From positions 1,191,848 to 1,255,847 of the forward strand of contig NZ_VUOE01000002.1 in the NCBI RefSeq assembly GCF_008386635.1: DNA of 64,000 nt, written 5' to 3'. The notes beneath the pieces were generated by a model. That model was not told the DNA's origin. It saw nothing but the letters and a program-made list of their open reading frames with translations, and did no database searches. The position numbers and the translations under genes were made by a program. Position 1 is the first letter of the stretch. Every line of letters starts with the position of its first letter. Source of the stretch: Maribacter flavus (GTDB lineage: Bacteria; Bacteroidota; Bacteroidia; Flavobacteriales; Flavobacteriaceae). Shown here one piece after another: positions 1 to 9,312 of this stretch.

Positions 1-1043
1 CTTTTATAGTCTCCGGTCCTGTCATAATAGGAAGCGTAAAGTCTATTTCTTTTGATGACGTTTCTAATCTTTTTTGGGGCGAGGTCATTGCTCAGGTAGT
101 CCGTGGCTTTTTCAAAATTGTTCAATTGAAGGTAACATTCTGCGATTTCCAAGGTATTCTCTACAAGTTCCGTGGAAACCTTCCCCGTATTGTATTTATT
201 GATAAGGTCAATACTCTCTTCCAAATAAGGGATGGCCTTTTGATATTCCTTTAGTTGCACATAACACTTTCCAATGTTTCCAACGATTACGCCCTTTAAA
301 TGATTGCCCTCGTTTATTTGATTTTCAGTCTTTGTATTGATGATATCGCTAAAATAGACATCTATCAAAGCCTTTGCCTTTTTAAAATAACCCAATGCCG
401 TAGGGGTAGATTTATCCAGTCGCAGGTAATTTCCAATGTTATTGTTGTAGACCGCCTGGGCATAAAAATCGCCATCTTCCAAGTTCTTTTTTTCCTCGGT
501 CATATAGTCTTCCATAGCCTTTCTATGCTGACCTAGACTTGAATAGATATCATAAAACGAAACATTATCGGTGAGTCCAAATTCCCTTTTAAACCTTCTG
601 ATTTCAATCTGTTTATCATAAAGTTCCAACTTGGAATAGTCATCGTCCATGATATTGAGAATGAGCGCTTTCTTTTCCATGGGATATTTTTCCATGTCAT
701 CGAACAATTCTTTGGCAATGGCCAAACTCTTCTCATAATCACCCAAATCATAGTATATTTTCGACTGGATCAATTGATAATCGGACACGGAAGTACTATC
801 GCTGGTCTTTTGGGAACTGTTCAAATAAACATTTACGGCATCCAACCAGTCGTAAGCGGAATTTTGGTTATACCTGTTGGAAGTATCAAAGAAAAAATCG
901 ATTCGACTTTCTGAATCGGGAAGTTGCTTGAACTGCTCAAAATAATTCTCGCCTTGTAATGGTACATCCTGTGCGTTTACCTCCAAAGAGGTAAACAGAA
1001 GAAAAAATACACCTAATAATAGTACCAAAAAACCTCTTTTCAT
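1..1043 (-). CDS. Secreted tetratricopeptide-repeat protein, probable N-terminal part of a TPR sensor kinase (partial)
   Basis: The reading frame starts at the ATG at 1043 and runs off the left edge of the window, so only about 347 N-terminal residues are seen. It begins with a signal peptide (MKRGFLVLLLGVFFLLF, cleavage near VNAQ), then helical repeats of TPR type (for example KAIPYLEESIDLINKY and KATDYLSNDL). In Flavobacteriaceae such secreted TPR arrays usually continue into a transmembrane segment and a histidine kinase or LuxR-type domain. The LytTR response regulator encoded just upstream on the same strand fits that. The kinase part itself lies outside the window, so the signalling role is inference. 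Confidence 0.75.
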   Translation of the reverse strand, partial: MKRGFLVLLLGVFFLLFTSLEVNAQDVPLQGENYFEQFKQLPDSESRIDFFFDTSNRYNQNSAYDWLDAVNVYLNSSQKTSDSTSVSDYQLIQSKIYYDLGDYEKSLAIAKELFDDMEKYPMEKKALILNIMDDDYSKLELYDKQIEIRRFKREFGLTDNVSFYDIYSSLGQHRKAMEDYMTEEKKNLEDGDFYAQAVYNNNIGNYLRLDKSTPTALGYFKKAKALIDVYFSDIINTKTENQINEGNHLKGVIVGNIGKCYVQLKEYQKAIPYLEESIDLINKYNTGKVSTELVENTLEIAECYLQLNNFEKATDYLSNDLAPKKIRNVIKRNRLYASYYDRTGDYK

Positions 1044-1457
1044 ATCATGCTCAAAAGAAGGTAATAGACGTATTGCGATATTCGTTCTGATAATCTATAC
1101 AATTGCAACTGAAATAATTGTTATTTCTGCCCTAACAATTTACGCCGTAAACCCCATCAATTCAAGTAATTTTAGTAGATATCCGCATGTTTAAAAATCC
1201 CACCAAAGACATAAATCTATATCCCAAAGAGAATTCACAATAACTATTTCCCAACAATCATTAGAAAAATCGTATTGCGGAATATCTTATCATTACAAAA
1301 ATATTACTTAGAAGGGCCGGTCCTGATTTAATGTTGTATAATGTCGATTTTTTGTTGTGAAGATGCAGTTAAACGACAATCATGCCATTTCAACCGATTT
1401 TTAATACACTTAATCGATAAACGGAACTATGAATATGATTAAATCCTAATGAAAATT
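1044..1457. other. Intergenic region without a gene
   Basis: This is about 410 bases of A+T-rich sequence between the LytTR regulator and the TPR protein. No plausible coding frame, tRNA or strong terminator hairpin was seen. It presumably holds the promoter of the TPR gene on the minus strand. Confidence 0.5.
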
Positions 1458-2222
1458 CTAAGAATTCATCGCTGAAATGATAAGCTCCTTAAAATCCTTT
1501 GAAATAGGAATCAAGGTATTGTTTATCATAATATCCTTTGAATTGATAGCATCTATATGGTCTACATTTACGATATACGATTTATGAGCTCTATAAAACT
1601 TGTTCTGAGGTAATTTTTCCAAATAATCCTTAAGGGGAGAGCGTACCAAGAACTTTTTGTCCGCAGTATTTACCTCTAAATAGACATTATCGGCCTTTAT
1701 AAATTGGATATCACCAAATTGAATTCTATAATAAAGATGCTGCTTTTTAACAAAAATGGAATCCTTTAGAATCGAATTGCTCATGGGGACATCCTCGTTG
1801 GATTCTTCCAAATTATTGGTAGTCTTACCGGAAGCCTGTTTACCATAGATAAAATTCGAAAGGGCTATTTCTATGGAAGTGTACAAATCTTGCTGCTCAA
1901 AGGGTTTTACCAAATAACCATTGGGTTTAACCGTTTTGGCGTTTTCTACAGTAGCCCTGTCCGAGTTTGAGGTTACGAAAATAAAAGGGATGTCATAGTT
2001 TTCTCTAATATGTTTCCCTAGGTCGATTCCTGTTTTATCGGAGGCAAGAATAATGTCAATCAGGACAAGGTCTACCTGTTTTGTCTTAAGGACCTCAACA
2101 GCTTGCTCATAAACGATAACATTATCTACAATTTCATACCCAATTTCCTCCAACATGGACTGCATATCATCTGCGATGATTACGTTGTCCTCTACGATTA
2201 GTATTTTAATAGGTTGTTCCAA
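1458..2222 (-). CDS. LytTR-family response regulator
   Basis: This 254-residue protein has a CheY-like receiver domain at about residues 5-120, with acidic residues E11/D12, phospho-acceptor D56 (in LVLIDI) and the YLVKPF lysine motif near residue 106. A LytTR DNA-binding domain follows at about 155-250 (FYRAHKSYIVNVDHID). It is a cytoplasmic transcriptional regulator of a two-component system. It lies upstream of the TPR sensor-like gene on the same strand, the usual pairing in this family. The gap of about 410 bases means the two need not share a transcript. Target genes are unknown. Confidence 0.92.
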   Translation of the reverse strand: MEQPIKILIVEDNVIIADDMQSMLEEIGYEIVDNVIVYEQAVEVLKTKQVDLVLIDIILASDKTGIDLGKHIRENYDIPFIFVTSNSDRATVENAKTVKPNGYLVKPFEQQDLYTSIEIALSNFIYGKQASGKTTNNLEESNEDVPMSNSILKDSIFVKKQHLYYRIQFGDIQFIKADNVYLEVNTADKKFLVRSPLKDYLEKLPQNKFYRAHKSYIVNVDHIDAINSKDIMINNTLIPISKDFKELIISAMNS

Positions 2223-2256
2223 AATTGTAAATTGTTTAGTGGGTTAACGTTCAAAA

Positions 2257-3165
2257 CTACAAAAAATTGTAATAACTAAAATAAAAGAGCAATGCCAGCG
2301 CAAAGGTACTCAAGGCGACCTTCTTGAGTTCCGGGTCCAACATTGCAGGAGATTTATTGTACCACACCGTGACCATATGAATAAAAATTGGAACAAAGGC
2401 CAATAAACTTATCCCATGTTTCCATTCCGTAGCGGTCACTAGTATAAAGGCCGACCATGAAATGAAAGCTAGTATTAAAATGGTAAAATGGTAAAATTTC
2501 CCTTTTTTAAAGCCAATCTTAACGATCATCGTAATCTTGCCGGAATCCTCATCAGACGCATGGTCCCTCAAATTATTCAGGTTTAGGACTCCAACGCTTA
2601 AAAGGCCTACCGTAATCGCGGGCAGAAAGGAAATCCAAAAAATAGTCTTGACGAACAAAAACATGCTACCTATAACAGACAATAATCCAAAAAAGAGGAA
2701 TACAAAAACATCTCCCAATCCCTGATAGCCATAGGCATTTTTACCAACGGTATATCTTACCGCTGCCCAAATACTCAGCACACCCAAAAGTAGAAAAAGC
2801 AGTACCCATACTATTTCCTTCATGCCAAATGAAAAATAAAGCAATGCCAATATTAATAACAAATCAATTATAATGGATATTAGGATTCCTTTTTTCAAAG
2901 AACCTTGGGTCAATAGCCCGCTTTGTAGTGCACGCTTGGGACCGATCCTATTTTCGTTGTCCGTGCCTTTTACGCCATCACCATAATCGTTGGCAAAGTT
3001 TGAAGTGATCTGAAAACCTATGGTGGTCAAAATGGCCAACCAAAAAATAAGTGGGCTGGAGTGGCCAAAGTACGAGGCCAAGGTAGCACCAACTAATATA
3101 CCTGACACCGATAATGGAAGGGTTCTTAACCTTGCGGCGTTTATCCACGCCTTAAACTGGGGCAC
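2257..3165 (-). CDS. menA: 1,4-dihydroxy-2-naphthoate polyprenyltransferase
   Basis: This 302-residue multispanning membrane protein of the UbiA family attaches the polyprenyl tail to 1,4-dihydroxy-2-naphthoate in menaquinone synthesis. The start (MPQFKAWINAARLRTLPLS) and the aspartate-rich motif NFANDYGDGVKGTDNENR near residues 57-74 are typical of MenA. A second Asp-containing stretch (LRDHASDEDSGK) is at about residue 199. It lies in the same minus-strand neighbourhood as menD and the isochorismate synthase. The downstream reading frame of the SPOR-like protein ends only one base before this start, so the two are probably co-transcribed. Confidence 0.95.
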   Translation of the reverse strand: MPQFKAWINAARLRTLPLSVSGILVGATLASYFGHSSPLIFWLAILTTIGFQITSNFANDYGDGVKGTDNENRIGPKRALQSGLLTQGSLKKGILISIIIDLLLILALLYFSFGMKEIVWVLLFLLLGVLSIWAAVRYTVGKNAYGYQGLGDVFVFLFFGLLSVIGSMFLFVKTIFWISFLPAITVGLLSVGVLNLNNLRDHASDEDSGKITMIVKIGFKKGKFYHFTILILAFISWSAFILVTATEWKHGISLLAFVPIFIHMVTVWYNKSPAMLDPELKKVALSTFALALLFYFSYYNFL

Positions 3166-3166
3166 T

Positions 3167-3769
3167 CTAATATGGATCTTCTATTTGAACTCTTTTCCCT
3201 TCTTTATAAGATGCCACAAAGGCGTCCTCAAAACCAAGGTTTACCAGTTGCTGCCTAAACGACCTGGCCTCTTCCAAAGTCTCGAAAGTTCCCAAGGAAT
3301 AGGAATAAAAAGGATTCGTTTTTACAAATAAGGTATTGGTCAAGGCTTCAGAAGCAAGTGTTACATTGTTGTCTACAAAGGACTTAACCTGCACCGAATA
3401 TATTTTTTCCTTCTCTAGGAATTGTTTCGCCAAATAAAACTCCTTTACCAAGCTTAGCTCATCATTTTGAGCTTTTAAATTGTCGATACGGGTTTTTATA
3501 GCATCCAAACTATCTATGGATACCAATAAATTATTGTTTTGTTTGTCCAACGAATTTGAGGTTTTTAGACCAGCCGTAAAAGAAGTAAGGGCCAACCCTC
3601 CTATCAAGAAAAAAGCGGTAATCCCCGCGAAAATATTTCGCTGTATTTTACTGCGTTTAAGCTCCTTGTTTTTAAATTTTATTTGATCTAAAAGGCGCTC
3701 ATTGATTATTTGGGCCTTATCTATGTCTTTATGCAACTCTAAAAGATCGCTTTCTTCGATAAAGGGCAT
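3167..3769 (-). CDS. Membrane-anchored coiled-coil protein with SPOR-like C-terminus
   Basis: This 200-residue protein has a charged N-terminal coil (about 1-45), a single transmembrane helix (about 46-67, IFAGITAFFLIGGLALTSF), a second coiled coil (70-115) and a C-terminal SPOR-like domain (about 120-190) in which YSVQVKSF and SYSLGTFETLEEARSFRQQL fit the SPOR pattern. Family knowledge links SPOR domains to septal peptidoglycan binding. Here that is only a suggestion, since the similarity is judged by eye. Its stop codon abuts the menA start. Confidence 0.7.
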   Translation of the reverse strand: MPFIEESDLLELHKDIDKAQIINERLLDQIKFKNKELKRSKIQRNIFAGITAFFLIGGLALTSFTAGLKTSNSLDKQNNNLLVSIDSLDAIKTRIDNLKAQNDELSLVKEFYLAKQFLEKEKIYSVQVKSFVDNNVTLASEALTNTLFVKTNPFYSYSLGTFETLEEARSFRQQLVNLGFEDAFVASYKEGKRVQIEDPY

Positions 3770-3955
3770 ATGATGAAGTATTTTGGTCTAAAAAACTACC
3801 TTAAATTTAACAAATAAAAGAGTTCGAATTACACTTCTAACTCTGTAATAGAACAAAAATAGGACTAACGGCATACTACACAAAAAATAAGGTGACAATT
3901 TTCTGATAAAAAATTGAACACCAAGCGTTTACTTACTACAACCCACAATTACAGC

Positions 3956-4789
3956 CTATTGGGCCAAACGTATACCGTCCTTCTCCAAGGCAACCTTTCT
4001 TTCCTTATACAAGGTCCCCAAACCCTTCTTAAAGGTTTTCTTGCTCATTTGAAACATGTCCATAATATCTTCTGGGTCTGATTTATCGTGAAAGGGCAAA
4101 AAGCCTCCCTTTTCCTTCAATACATTGTAAATCTTATTGGCGGCCGGCTCAAGAACCTTTGTCCCAAGGGGCTGCAAGGATATATCCAATTTATTGTCCT
4201 TCCTTATTTTTTTCACGCAACCCGGTATCACGTCCCCAATATTGACCGATTTGAAGACTTCGTTGAAATATACCAAACCTTTGTGCTTTTCGTTCACAAT
4301 GACTTCCCAGCCTAACTCGGTTTGACGTATAATGACCAAATCCACTTCCTCCCACTCCTTTAGATTTAGGTTTTCATTGCTCAAAAATTTATCCAGTTTA
4401 TTGGATGCGACCAAACGGCCCGTCTTTTCGTCTAAATAACAATGTACCACGTACCACTGGCCTTGCTTCATTTTGCTTCGTTGTTCCCTAAAAGGCACTA
4501 ACAGGTGTTTCTCCAAGCCCCAATCCATAAAGGCACCAAACTCATTGACTTCGGCAACCTGAAGCAATCGAAACTCCCCTAACATAATATCCGGCTCCAA
4601 GGTAGTGGCTACGGGCCTTTCGTCATAATCCAAATAACAGAACACCTCTATTTGTCCCCCGATCTCGTAGGATTCAGGCACATATTTATTTGGCAACAAT
4701 ACATCATTGCCTTCATCGTCTCCAAGAAACAGTCCTACACTGGTATCCCTAAGGATTTTTAAGACATTTTTTCTTCCTATTTCTATCAT
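3956..4789 (-). CDS. CvfB-like S1 RNA-binding protein
   Basis: This 277-residue protein has tandem S1-like OB folds followed by a winged-helix C-terminus, the architecture of the CvfB family. It starts MIEIGRKNVLKILRDTSVG. The segment EFGAFMDWGLEKHLLVP at about residues 81-97 is an S1-type strand pattern, and the end (DIMDMFQMSKKTFKKGLGTL) matches the winged helix. CvfB proteins bind RNA and affect gene expression in several bacteria. The exact targets here are unknown. It is a single gene between the SPOR-like gene and DUF2853. Confidence 0.9.
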   Translation of the reverse strand: MIEIGRKNVLKILRDTSVGLFLGDDEGNDVLLPNKYVPESYEIGGQIEVFCYLDYDERPVATTLEPDIMLGEFRLLQVAEVNEFGAFMDWGLEKHLLVPFREQRSKMKQGQWYVVHCYLDEKTGRLVASNKLDKFLSNENLNLKEWEEVDLVIIRQTELGWEVIVNEKHKGLVYFNEVFKSVNIGDVIPGCVKKIRKDNKLDISLQPLGTKVLEPAANKIYNVLKEKGGFLPFHDKSDPEDIMDMFQMSKKTFKKGLGTLYKERKVALEKDGIRLAQ

Positions 4790-4840
4790 GTTGCAAAGTT
4801 AGTACAATAAATAACGGGGCAATTAAACAATGTCGTAAAT

Positions 4841-4873
4841 AAAAAAGCTGCCCCAAAGGAAGCAGCTTTTTTT
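4841..4873. terminator. Bidirectional rho-independent terminator
   Basis: The stem AAAAAGCTGC / GCAGCTTTTT has a short loop and flanking A and T runs on both sides. It lies directly after the DUF2853 stop codon (minus strand). Confidence 0.8.
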
Positions 4874-4894
4874 AATACTTTACTATTCTATCTA

Positions 4895-5233
4895 TTAATA
4901 AACGGATGCCTTTTTGAAATGCTTACATAGCATGTAATATACAACAGCTCTATGCTTGTTCTTATTGGATGAACCATATTTATCCAAAACGGATTTGATA
5001 GCCTCCATTAATTGAGGACCGTCACTTAGTCCCAATTTCTTTATCAGGTAGTTGTTCTTTACCGTTTCAAGTTCCTTTTCGTCACCTCCAGACACTTTGG
5101 AGGCGTCAAGGTTGTAAATTGATGGCCCTAAACCAACGGTTACTTTGGTAAGCAAATCCATGTCTGCAGTCTCACCGAATTTATCCTTGATGTCGGCTGC
5201 ATATTTTTCAATAAGCTCGTCTCTTTTACTCAT
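4895..5233 (-). CDS. DUF2853 family protein
   Basis: This small soluble protein of 112 residues matches the flavobacterial DUF2853 family in length and pattern: it starts MSKRDELIEKYAADIKDKFG, has KVTVGLGPSIYNLDASKVSG in the middle and YYMLCKHFKKASVY at the end. No function is known for the family. It follows menD on the same strand after 27 bases and is closed by a terminator, so it is probably the last gene of the menaquinone transcript. Confidence 0.85.
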   Translation of the reverse strand: MSKRDELIEKYAADIKDKFGETADMDLLTKVTVGLGPSIYNLDASKVSGGDEKELETVKNNYLIKKLGLSDGPQLMEAIKSVLDKYGSSNKNKHRAVVYYMLCKHFKKASVY

Positions 5234-5260
5234 AATTTTAGTGTCTTATTTAATTAATAG

Positions 5261-7024
5261 TTAATATTCCTTACAAGATATGAAATGAAAATAATCCGTC
5301 AAAATTTTATTATTGATAAGTCTAGGGGTATGTACTTCCAAAAGTTTTGGTAAGTCGGCAGGTTTGTAGAATTCTTCCAAGGCCTTTTCCAAACTATTCC
5401 CGTCGTCCGCGGTACTATAACCAACATGGAACATTTCACATAATTGGGAAGCTTTCAGCGCATGCTTGGTCTCAAAAAAACGTTCGTACGCCTCGGTATC
5501 CTTCCTGCCAGGGAGTATCCGAAAGATTCCTCCTCCCCCATTGTTTATCAGTATAATTCTAAAATCTGACCTTATATAGTCATTCCATAGGGCATTGCTA
5601 TCATAGAAAAAACTAAGGTCGCCCGTTATCAATAACGTGGGCGATTCATTATATACCGATGCACCCATTGCCGTGGACGTACTGCCGTCAATACCACTGG
5701 TGCCCCTGTTACAAAACACCTCTAGCGTAGGGTCCAATTCAAAGAGCTGTGTATACCGTATCGTTGAGCTGTTGGCCAACTGCAACTGATAGTTTTTAGG
5801 AATTGATTGTAATAGCTTATCAAATACAAGAAAATCCGAATATGGAATCTTCTTCAAATACAATTTCCGCCCTTTCATATACTGCAACTTTACGTGGTTC
5901 CATTTTTCAAAATAAGGAGAAGACTTTTTACCATTCTGGTCGTATAACTTGCGGAAAAAATCATTGACCGAATATTCAAAGTGCTTACCCAAACAAAAGA
6001 AGGTATCATTTGCCTTGGTGGCACCTACATGCCAATGGTACTTTGGGGTATATTCCCTTAAAAACGCTTTTATTTTTTTGGAGACTACATGTCCACCGAC
6101 AGTGATCAGCACATCAGGTCTTAGGTTTTCGAATAAGGTATGCTTTGAACCACTTAATTCAATAGGAGCTAAAATGGAATCAATGCTGTTAAAAAAATTT
6201 GGGTGATGGATATTGGAGGTGGTTTCAGTAAAAACCACAACCGAGGCGTCATTACCCAAGGTATCCAACACATCCTTTGAAATAGAATTTGGATGGTTTA
6301 CCCCCACCAATACTATCTTTTTTTCGGCATTGTTCCAGCTATCCAAGACTTCATCAGGAAGGTTCAATGGGTTTTGCATAGGAGCCGGAATGGCATCGGG
6401 AAGCATCAAATCCATTTCTTCAAGATCGTATAAAGGTTCCTCAAACGGAACGTTCACATGTACGGGAAGCTTATTTTGGATCACTATGGAAAATGCCTTG
6501 TTCAGTTCGCCATGATTAAAGGTATCCACAAGTTCCTGTTCCGTCTTTAAATCCTTACCCTCCAACCACTCGGGTCGGTATCTGTTAATTCTTCCCGTCG
6601 CGTGGATAAGGTCTTGCCTTAGATTTGCCGAATATCCAATGTGCCTGTCATAAACATGGTCCTGACGGATGGTCTGACCATCGCCAATATCAATTTTATA
6701 GGAGGGTCTATCCGCAGAAATGACAACGAGCGGAATTTCACTGTAGAAAGCTTCGGCAATGGCAGGATAGTAATTCAACAACGCACTCCCCGAAGTGCAA
6801 ACCAAAGCCACGGGCCGTTGCAAATTCTGGGCCATACCCAATGCGAAAAATGCTGCACAACGCTCATCAACGATGCTAAAACAATCAAAAAAAGGATCCT
6901 CTGTAAAAGATAAGGTTAACGGTGCATTTCTGGAACCGGGCGAAATGATTATATTATTAATCCCATTGACTTTACAATGCCCAATAATGGATTGGGCCAC
7001 GGGTATGTTGGAGTAATTCATCAA
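5261..7024 (-). CDS. menD: 2-succinyl-5-enolpyruvyl-6-hydroxy-3-cyclohexene-1-carboxylate synthase
   Basis: This 587-residue thiamine-diphosphate enzyme joins isochorismate and 2-oxoglutarate in menaquinone synthesis. The N-terminal Pyr domain has IISPGSRNAPLTLSF and the family motif RCAAFFALGMAQ. The C-terminal PP domain has NRGTSGIDGSTSTAMGAS followed by GDLSFFYDSNALWN (thiamine-diphosphate/Mg binding, GDLSF...NNGGGGIF). It stands 46 bases after the isochorismate synthase, which supplies its substrate. The first two codons are both ATG, so the start could be either. Confidence 0.96.
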   Translation of the reverse strand: MMNYSNIPVAQSIIGHCKVNGINNIIISPGSRNAPLTLSFTEDPFFDCFSIVDERCAAFFALGMAQNLQRPVALVCTSGSALLNYYPAIAEAFYSEIPLVVISADRPSYKIDIGDGQTIRQDHVYDRHIGYSANLRQDLIHATGRINRYRPEWLEGKDLKTEQELVDTFNHGELNKAFSIVIQNKLPVHVNVPFEEPLYDLEEMDLMLPDAIPAPMQNPLNLPDEVLDSWNNAEKKIVLVGVNHPNSISKDVLDTLGNDASVVVFTETTSNIHHPNFFNSIDSILAPIELSGSKHTLFENLRPDVLITVGGHVVSKKIKAFLREYTPKYHWHVGATKANDTFFCLGKHFEYSVNDFFRKLYDQNGKKSSPYFEKWNHVKLQYMKGRKLYLKKIPYSDFLVFDKLLQSIPKNYQLQLANSSTIRYTQLFELDPTLEVFCNRGTSGIDGSTSTAMGASVYNESPTLLITGDLSFFYDSNALWNDYIRSDFRIILINNGGGGIFRILPGRKDTEAYERFFETKHALKASQLCEMFHVGYSTADDGNSLEKALEEFYKPADLPKLLEVHTPRLINNKILTDYFHFISCKEY

Positions 7025-7070
7025 CTACAAAATTAAGACCTATGGGCTTCAAAAACCAATTGTTAAGCAC

Positions 7071-8177
7071 TTAATCCAAGAGTACCTTTAAAATGGTCTG
7101 GCTTTTATTTTCTGTCTCCTCCCATTCTTTCCAAGGGTCTGAATCTGAGGTTATTCCACCCCCAATAAAAATACTTGCCGCCGTGCCGTCCAGTTGCATG
7201 CAGCGCAGATTGACAAAAAGTTCCGTCGATTCCAACACGGAACGATATGCTTTTTGTTCCGTATTCCGAGGGTTCGTGCTTCGTTCCACTTCATTTTTCA
7301 GGTTTAATTCCCCCAAGTATCCCGTATAGAACATTCGGTCATAATGCTCGTTCTCCAAAATGAACTTTTTTGCCCTTTTGGTTGGAATACCACAAACCGC
7401 AGGTGTAGGATGTAACGCCCTTATCAAAGTCCCAAGCTTTTCCCTTTCGAAACGACCCGAAATCTTGGTCCTTAAATGCCATAGTTGCCCCGCCCGGACG
7501 GACTCCAAATCCCCAATTTTTAAGTCGGTCGTAGTGTCCTGTAAAGCCGTCGCTATATAATCCGTCACCAACTGCTGTTCGTGCAGTTCCTTCTTCTCCC
7601 ATTCGGGCATTTCCACTTCCTCCCGTACCATTTGCGTTCCTGCCAAGGACATGGTTACAAAGGAATTTCCCCTACTCTTTAATAGAATTTCCGGAGTGGC
7701 GCCCAACCATGTCCCGATCTTTGGGTGATGCCATAAATAGCACAGGGCATTTTCATAAGCATGTACCAGACGTTGAAAAATGACCAGTGCGGAGGCGGCA
7801 ACACGCACCTCCTTTTTTCTTGAAAGCACCACCTTTTCCAGTTGGCCGGATTTGATAGCTTCGATGGCCCTGGAAACCATTCTTTCATAGGATTCGGATG
7901 CCCCAACTTCCTTTTTTAGAGGGTTTTTGGTCGTACTTATGTTCCCGGGGGTAAAAACTTCGGAAAGGACTTCATCGCATTGTATTAGAATCGGACTTTG
8001 CACGGTATCGAATGGGGCAAATACAAAACCACTTTCGGTAAAATCGGTAACGGAATGGAGTTGTGTATCCCGCTGAAAAACACCCTTAATTTCAAATTCT
8101 TTCGGTTTTTTATAAATCACGAAAGGGAGACCTTGCTCCAATTGACCTTGGGCCCTATTTAAAATTGGATACGCCAT
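7071..8177 (-). CDS. menF: Isochorismate synthase
   Basis: This chorismate-binding enzyme of 368 residues converts chorismate to isochorismate, the entry step to menaquinone. Signatures include EKVVLSRKKEV, LHPTPAVCGIPTKRAKKF, YTGYLGEL and SIFIGGGIT. I place the start at the ATG at 8177 rather than the longer frame from 8198: it lies one base after the stop of the thioesterase gene, with AGAAG just upstream, so the two are translationally coupled. Siderophore isochorismate synthases (EntC) are similar, but the menD neighbour points to menaquinone. Confidence 0.93.
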   Translation of the reverse strand: MAYPILNRAQGQLEQGLPFVIYKKPKEFEIKGVFQRDTQLHSVTDFTESGFVFAPFDTVQSPILIQCDEVLSEVFTPGNISTTKNPLKKEVGASESYERMVSRAIEAIKSGQLEKVVLSRKKEVRVAASALVIFQRLVHAYENALCYLWHHPKIGTWLGATPEILLKSRGNSFVTMSLAGTQMVREEVEMPEWEKKELHEQQLVTDYIATALQDTTTDLKIGDLESVRAGQLWHLRTKISGRFEREKLGTLIRALHPTPAVCGIPTKRAKKFILENEHYDRMFYTGYLGELNLKNEVERSTNPRNTEQKAYRSVLESTELFVNLRCMQLDGTAASIFIGGGITSDSDPWKEWEETENKSQTILKVLLD

Positions 8178-8178
8178 C

Positions 8179-8601
8179 TTACTTCTTTGGAAGGGCAATC
8201 GTGGTGAGTTTACAGACCGATATCAATTGGTCCTCCTCGTTCGTTATGCGAATATCCCAAACCTGTGTAGTCCTCCCCTTATGGATAAATGAAGCCTTCG
8301 CATACACAAAGCCCTCCTTCACACTTTTAACGTGATTGGCGGAAATCTCGATTCCCCTAACAAAGAACTCCGCTGCATTCAAAAATACATAGGAGGCCAT
8401 ACTCCCTACACTTTCGGCCAATGCTACCATAGCGCCTCCGTGGAGCACCCCGTCCGGCTGATGCACCCTTGGGTTTACCGGCATTTTAGCAATTAGGAAA
8501 TCCTCCCCTACATCTACATACGAAATGTTCAAGGTTTCCATGAGGGTATTCTTTGAGGAGTTATTGCAGACCTCAAGTATCTTATCTTTGTGTTCGCCCA
8601 T
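8179..8601 (-). CDS. PaaI/MenI-type hotdog thioesterase
   Basis: This 140-residue protein of the hotdog thioesterase family has the HGGAMVALAESVGSMAS motif in which the aspartate or glutamate after HGG is catalytic (VLHGGAMVALAES). Proteins like this hydrolyse aryl-CoA thioesters. The position directly before isochorismate synthase suggests 1,4-dihydroxy-2-naphthoyl-CoA hydrolysis in menaquinone synthesis, but this is inferred from context. The start at 8601 (MGEHKDKILEV) is preferred over an upstream in-frame codon at 8637, because the preceding residues look non-native. Confidence 0.85.
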   Translation of the reverse strand: MGEHKDKILEVCNNSSKNTLMETLNISYVDVGEDFLIAKMPVNPRVHQPDGVLHGGAMVALAESVGSMASYVFLNAAEFFVRGIEISANHVKSVKEGFVYAKASFIHKGRTTQVWDIRITNEEDQLISVCKLTTIALPKK

Positions 8602-8663
8602 GCTTTTTTTTTGTAAAATTAAGCAATAGAACACCAAGAGGCAGGAATAGACACCATGGATTT

Positions 8664-9311
8664 ATGCAGACCACAATAAAAAATGTCCAATACCAACATA
8701 CCAATTCCTATGAAACCCTGAATGATCTGGGGCCCAAAACCAAAAATGTTTGGTTGGCCTTTCATGGCATAGGTTTTCTAAGCAAATACTTTTTGAGATA
8801 TTTCGAGGATTTGGATAGTGACCAAAACTATATAATCGCGCCCCAGGCGCCTTCAAAGTATTATTTGAACGGAAAATATAGGCATGTGGGAGCAAGTTGG
8901 TTGACACGGGTGGACAGGGAGCAAGAAACCCAAAATATCCTCAATTATGTAGGTAAGATTTTGGAATCCGAAAACATCCCGAGTCATTGCCAATTAATCG
9001 TCTTCGGGTTTTCGCAAGGGGTATCCGTTGCAACACGACTTTTGGCAAAAACAAACCTAAAATGTTCCAAGTTGATTTTATACGCGGGGGGTATCCCCGA
9101 TGAATTGAAAGCGACCGATTTTGAAAGATTGATAAAGGATGCTACAGCCGTGTATTCCGTGGTTGGTACAGAAGACGAATACATCAACGCCAAAAGATTG
9201 GAAGAGGAAACCGAAAAATTAGACCAACTTTTTCAGGGCACCGCAAAACAAATTACTTTTAACGGTGGCCACGAACTGAAAAAAGAAATCATTAATTCCT
9301 TTGCCTATTAA
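8664..9311 (+). CDS. Alpha/beta hydrolase, phospholipase/carboxylesterase-like
   Basis: This 215-residue serine hydrolase has the nucleophile elbow GFSQG (about residues 115-119), a candidate aspartate in GTEDEYINAKR and a catalytic-type histidine in FNGGHELKKE near the C-terminus. The pattern resembles the YpfH/carboxylesterase group. The substrate is unknown. The ATG at 8664 is chosen; the open frame upstream overlaps the divergent thioesterase gene. It is followed after one base by an acetyltransferase gene, making a two-gene operon on the plus strand. Confidence 0.87.
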   Translation: MQTTIKNVQYQHTNSYETLNDLGPKTKNVWLAFHGIGFLSKYFLRYFEDLDSDQNYIIAPQAPSKYYLNGKYRHVGASWLTRVDREQETQNILNYVGKILESENIPSHCQLIVFGFSQGVSVATRLLAKTNLKCSKLILYAGGIPDELKATDFERLIKDATAVYSVVGTEDEYINAKRLEEETEKLDQLFQGTAKQITFNGGHELKKEIINSFAY

Positions 9312-9312
9312 T

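Noticed and set aside
8553..8663. Upstream extension of the alpha/beta hydrolase
   Set aside because: The extra 37 residues read as an unlikely Arg/Cys-rich segment antisense to the thioesterase; homologues start at the ATG at 8664.
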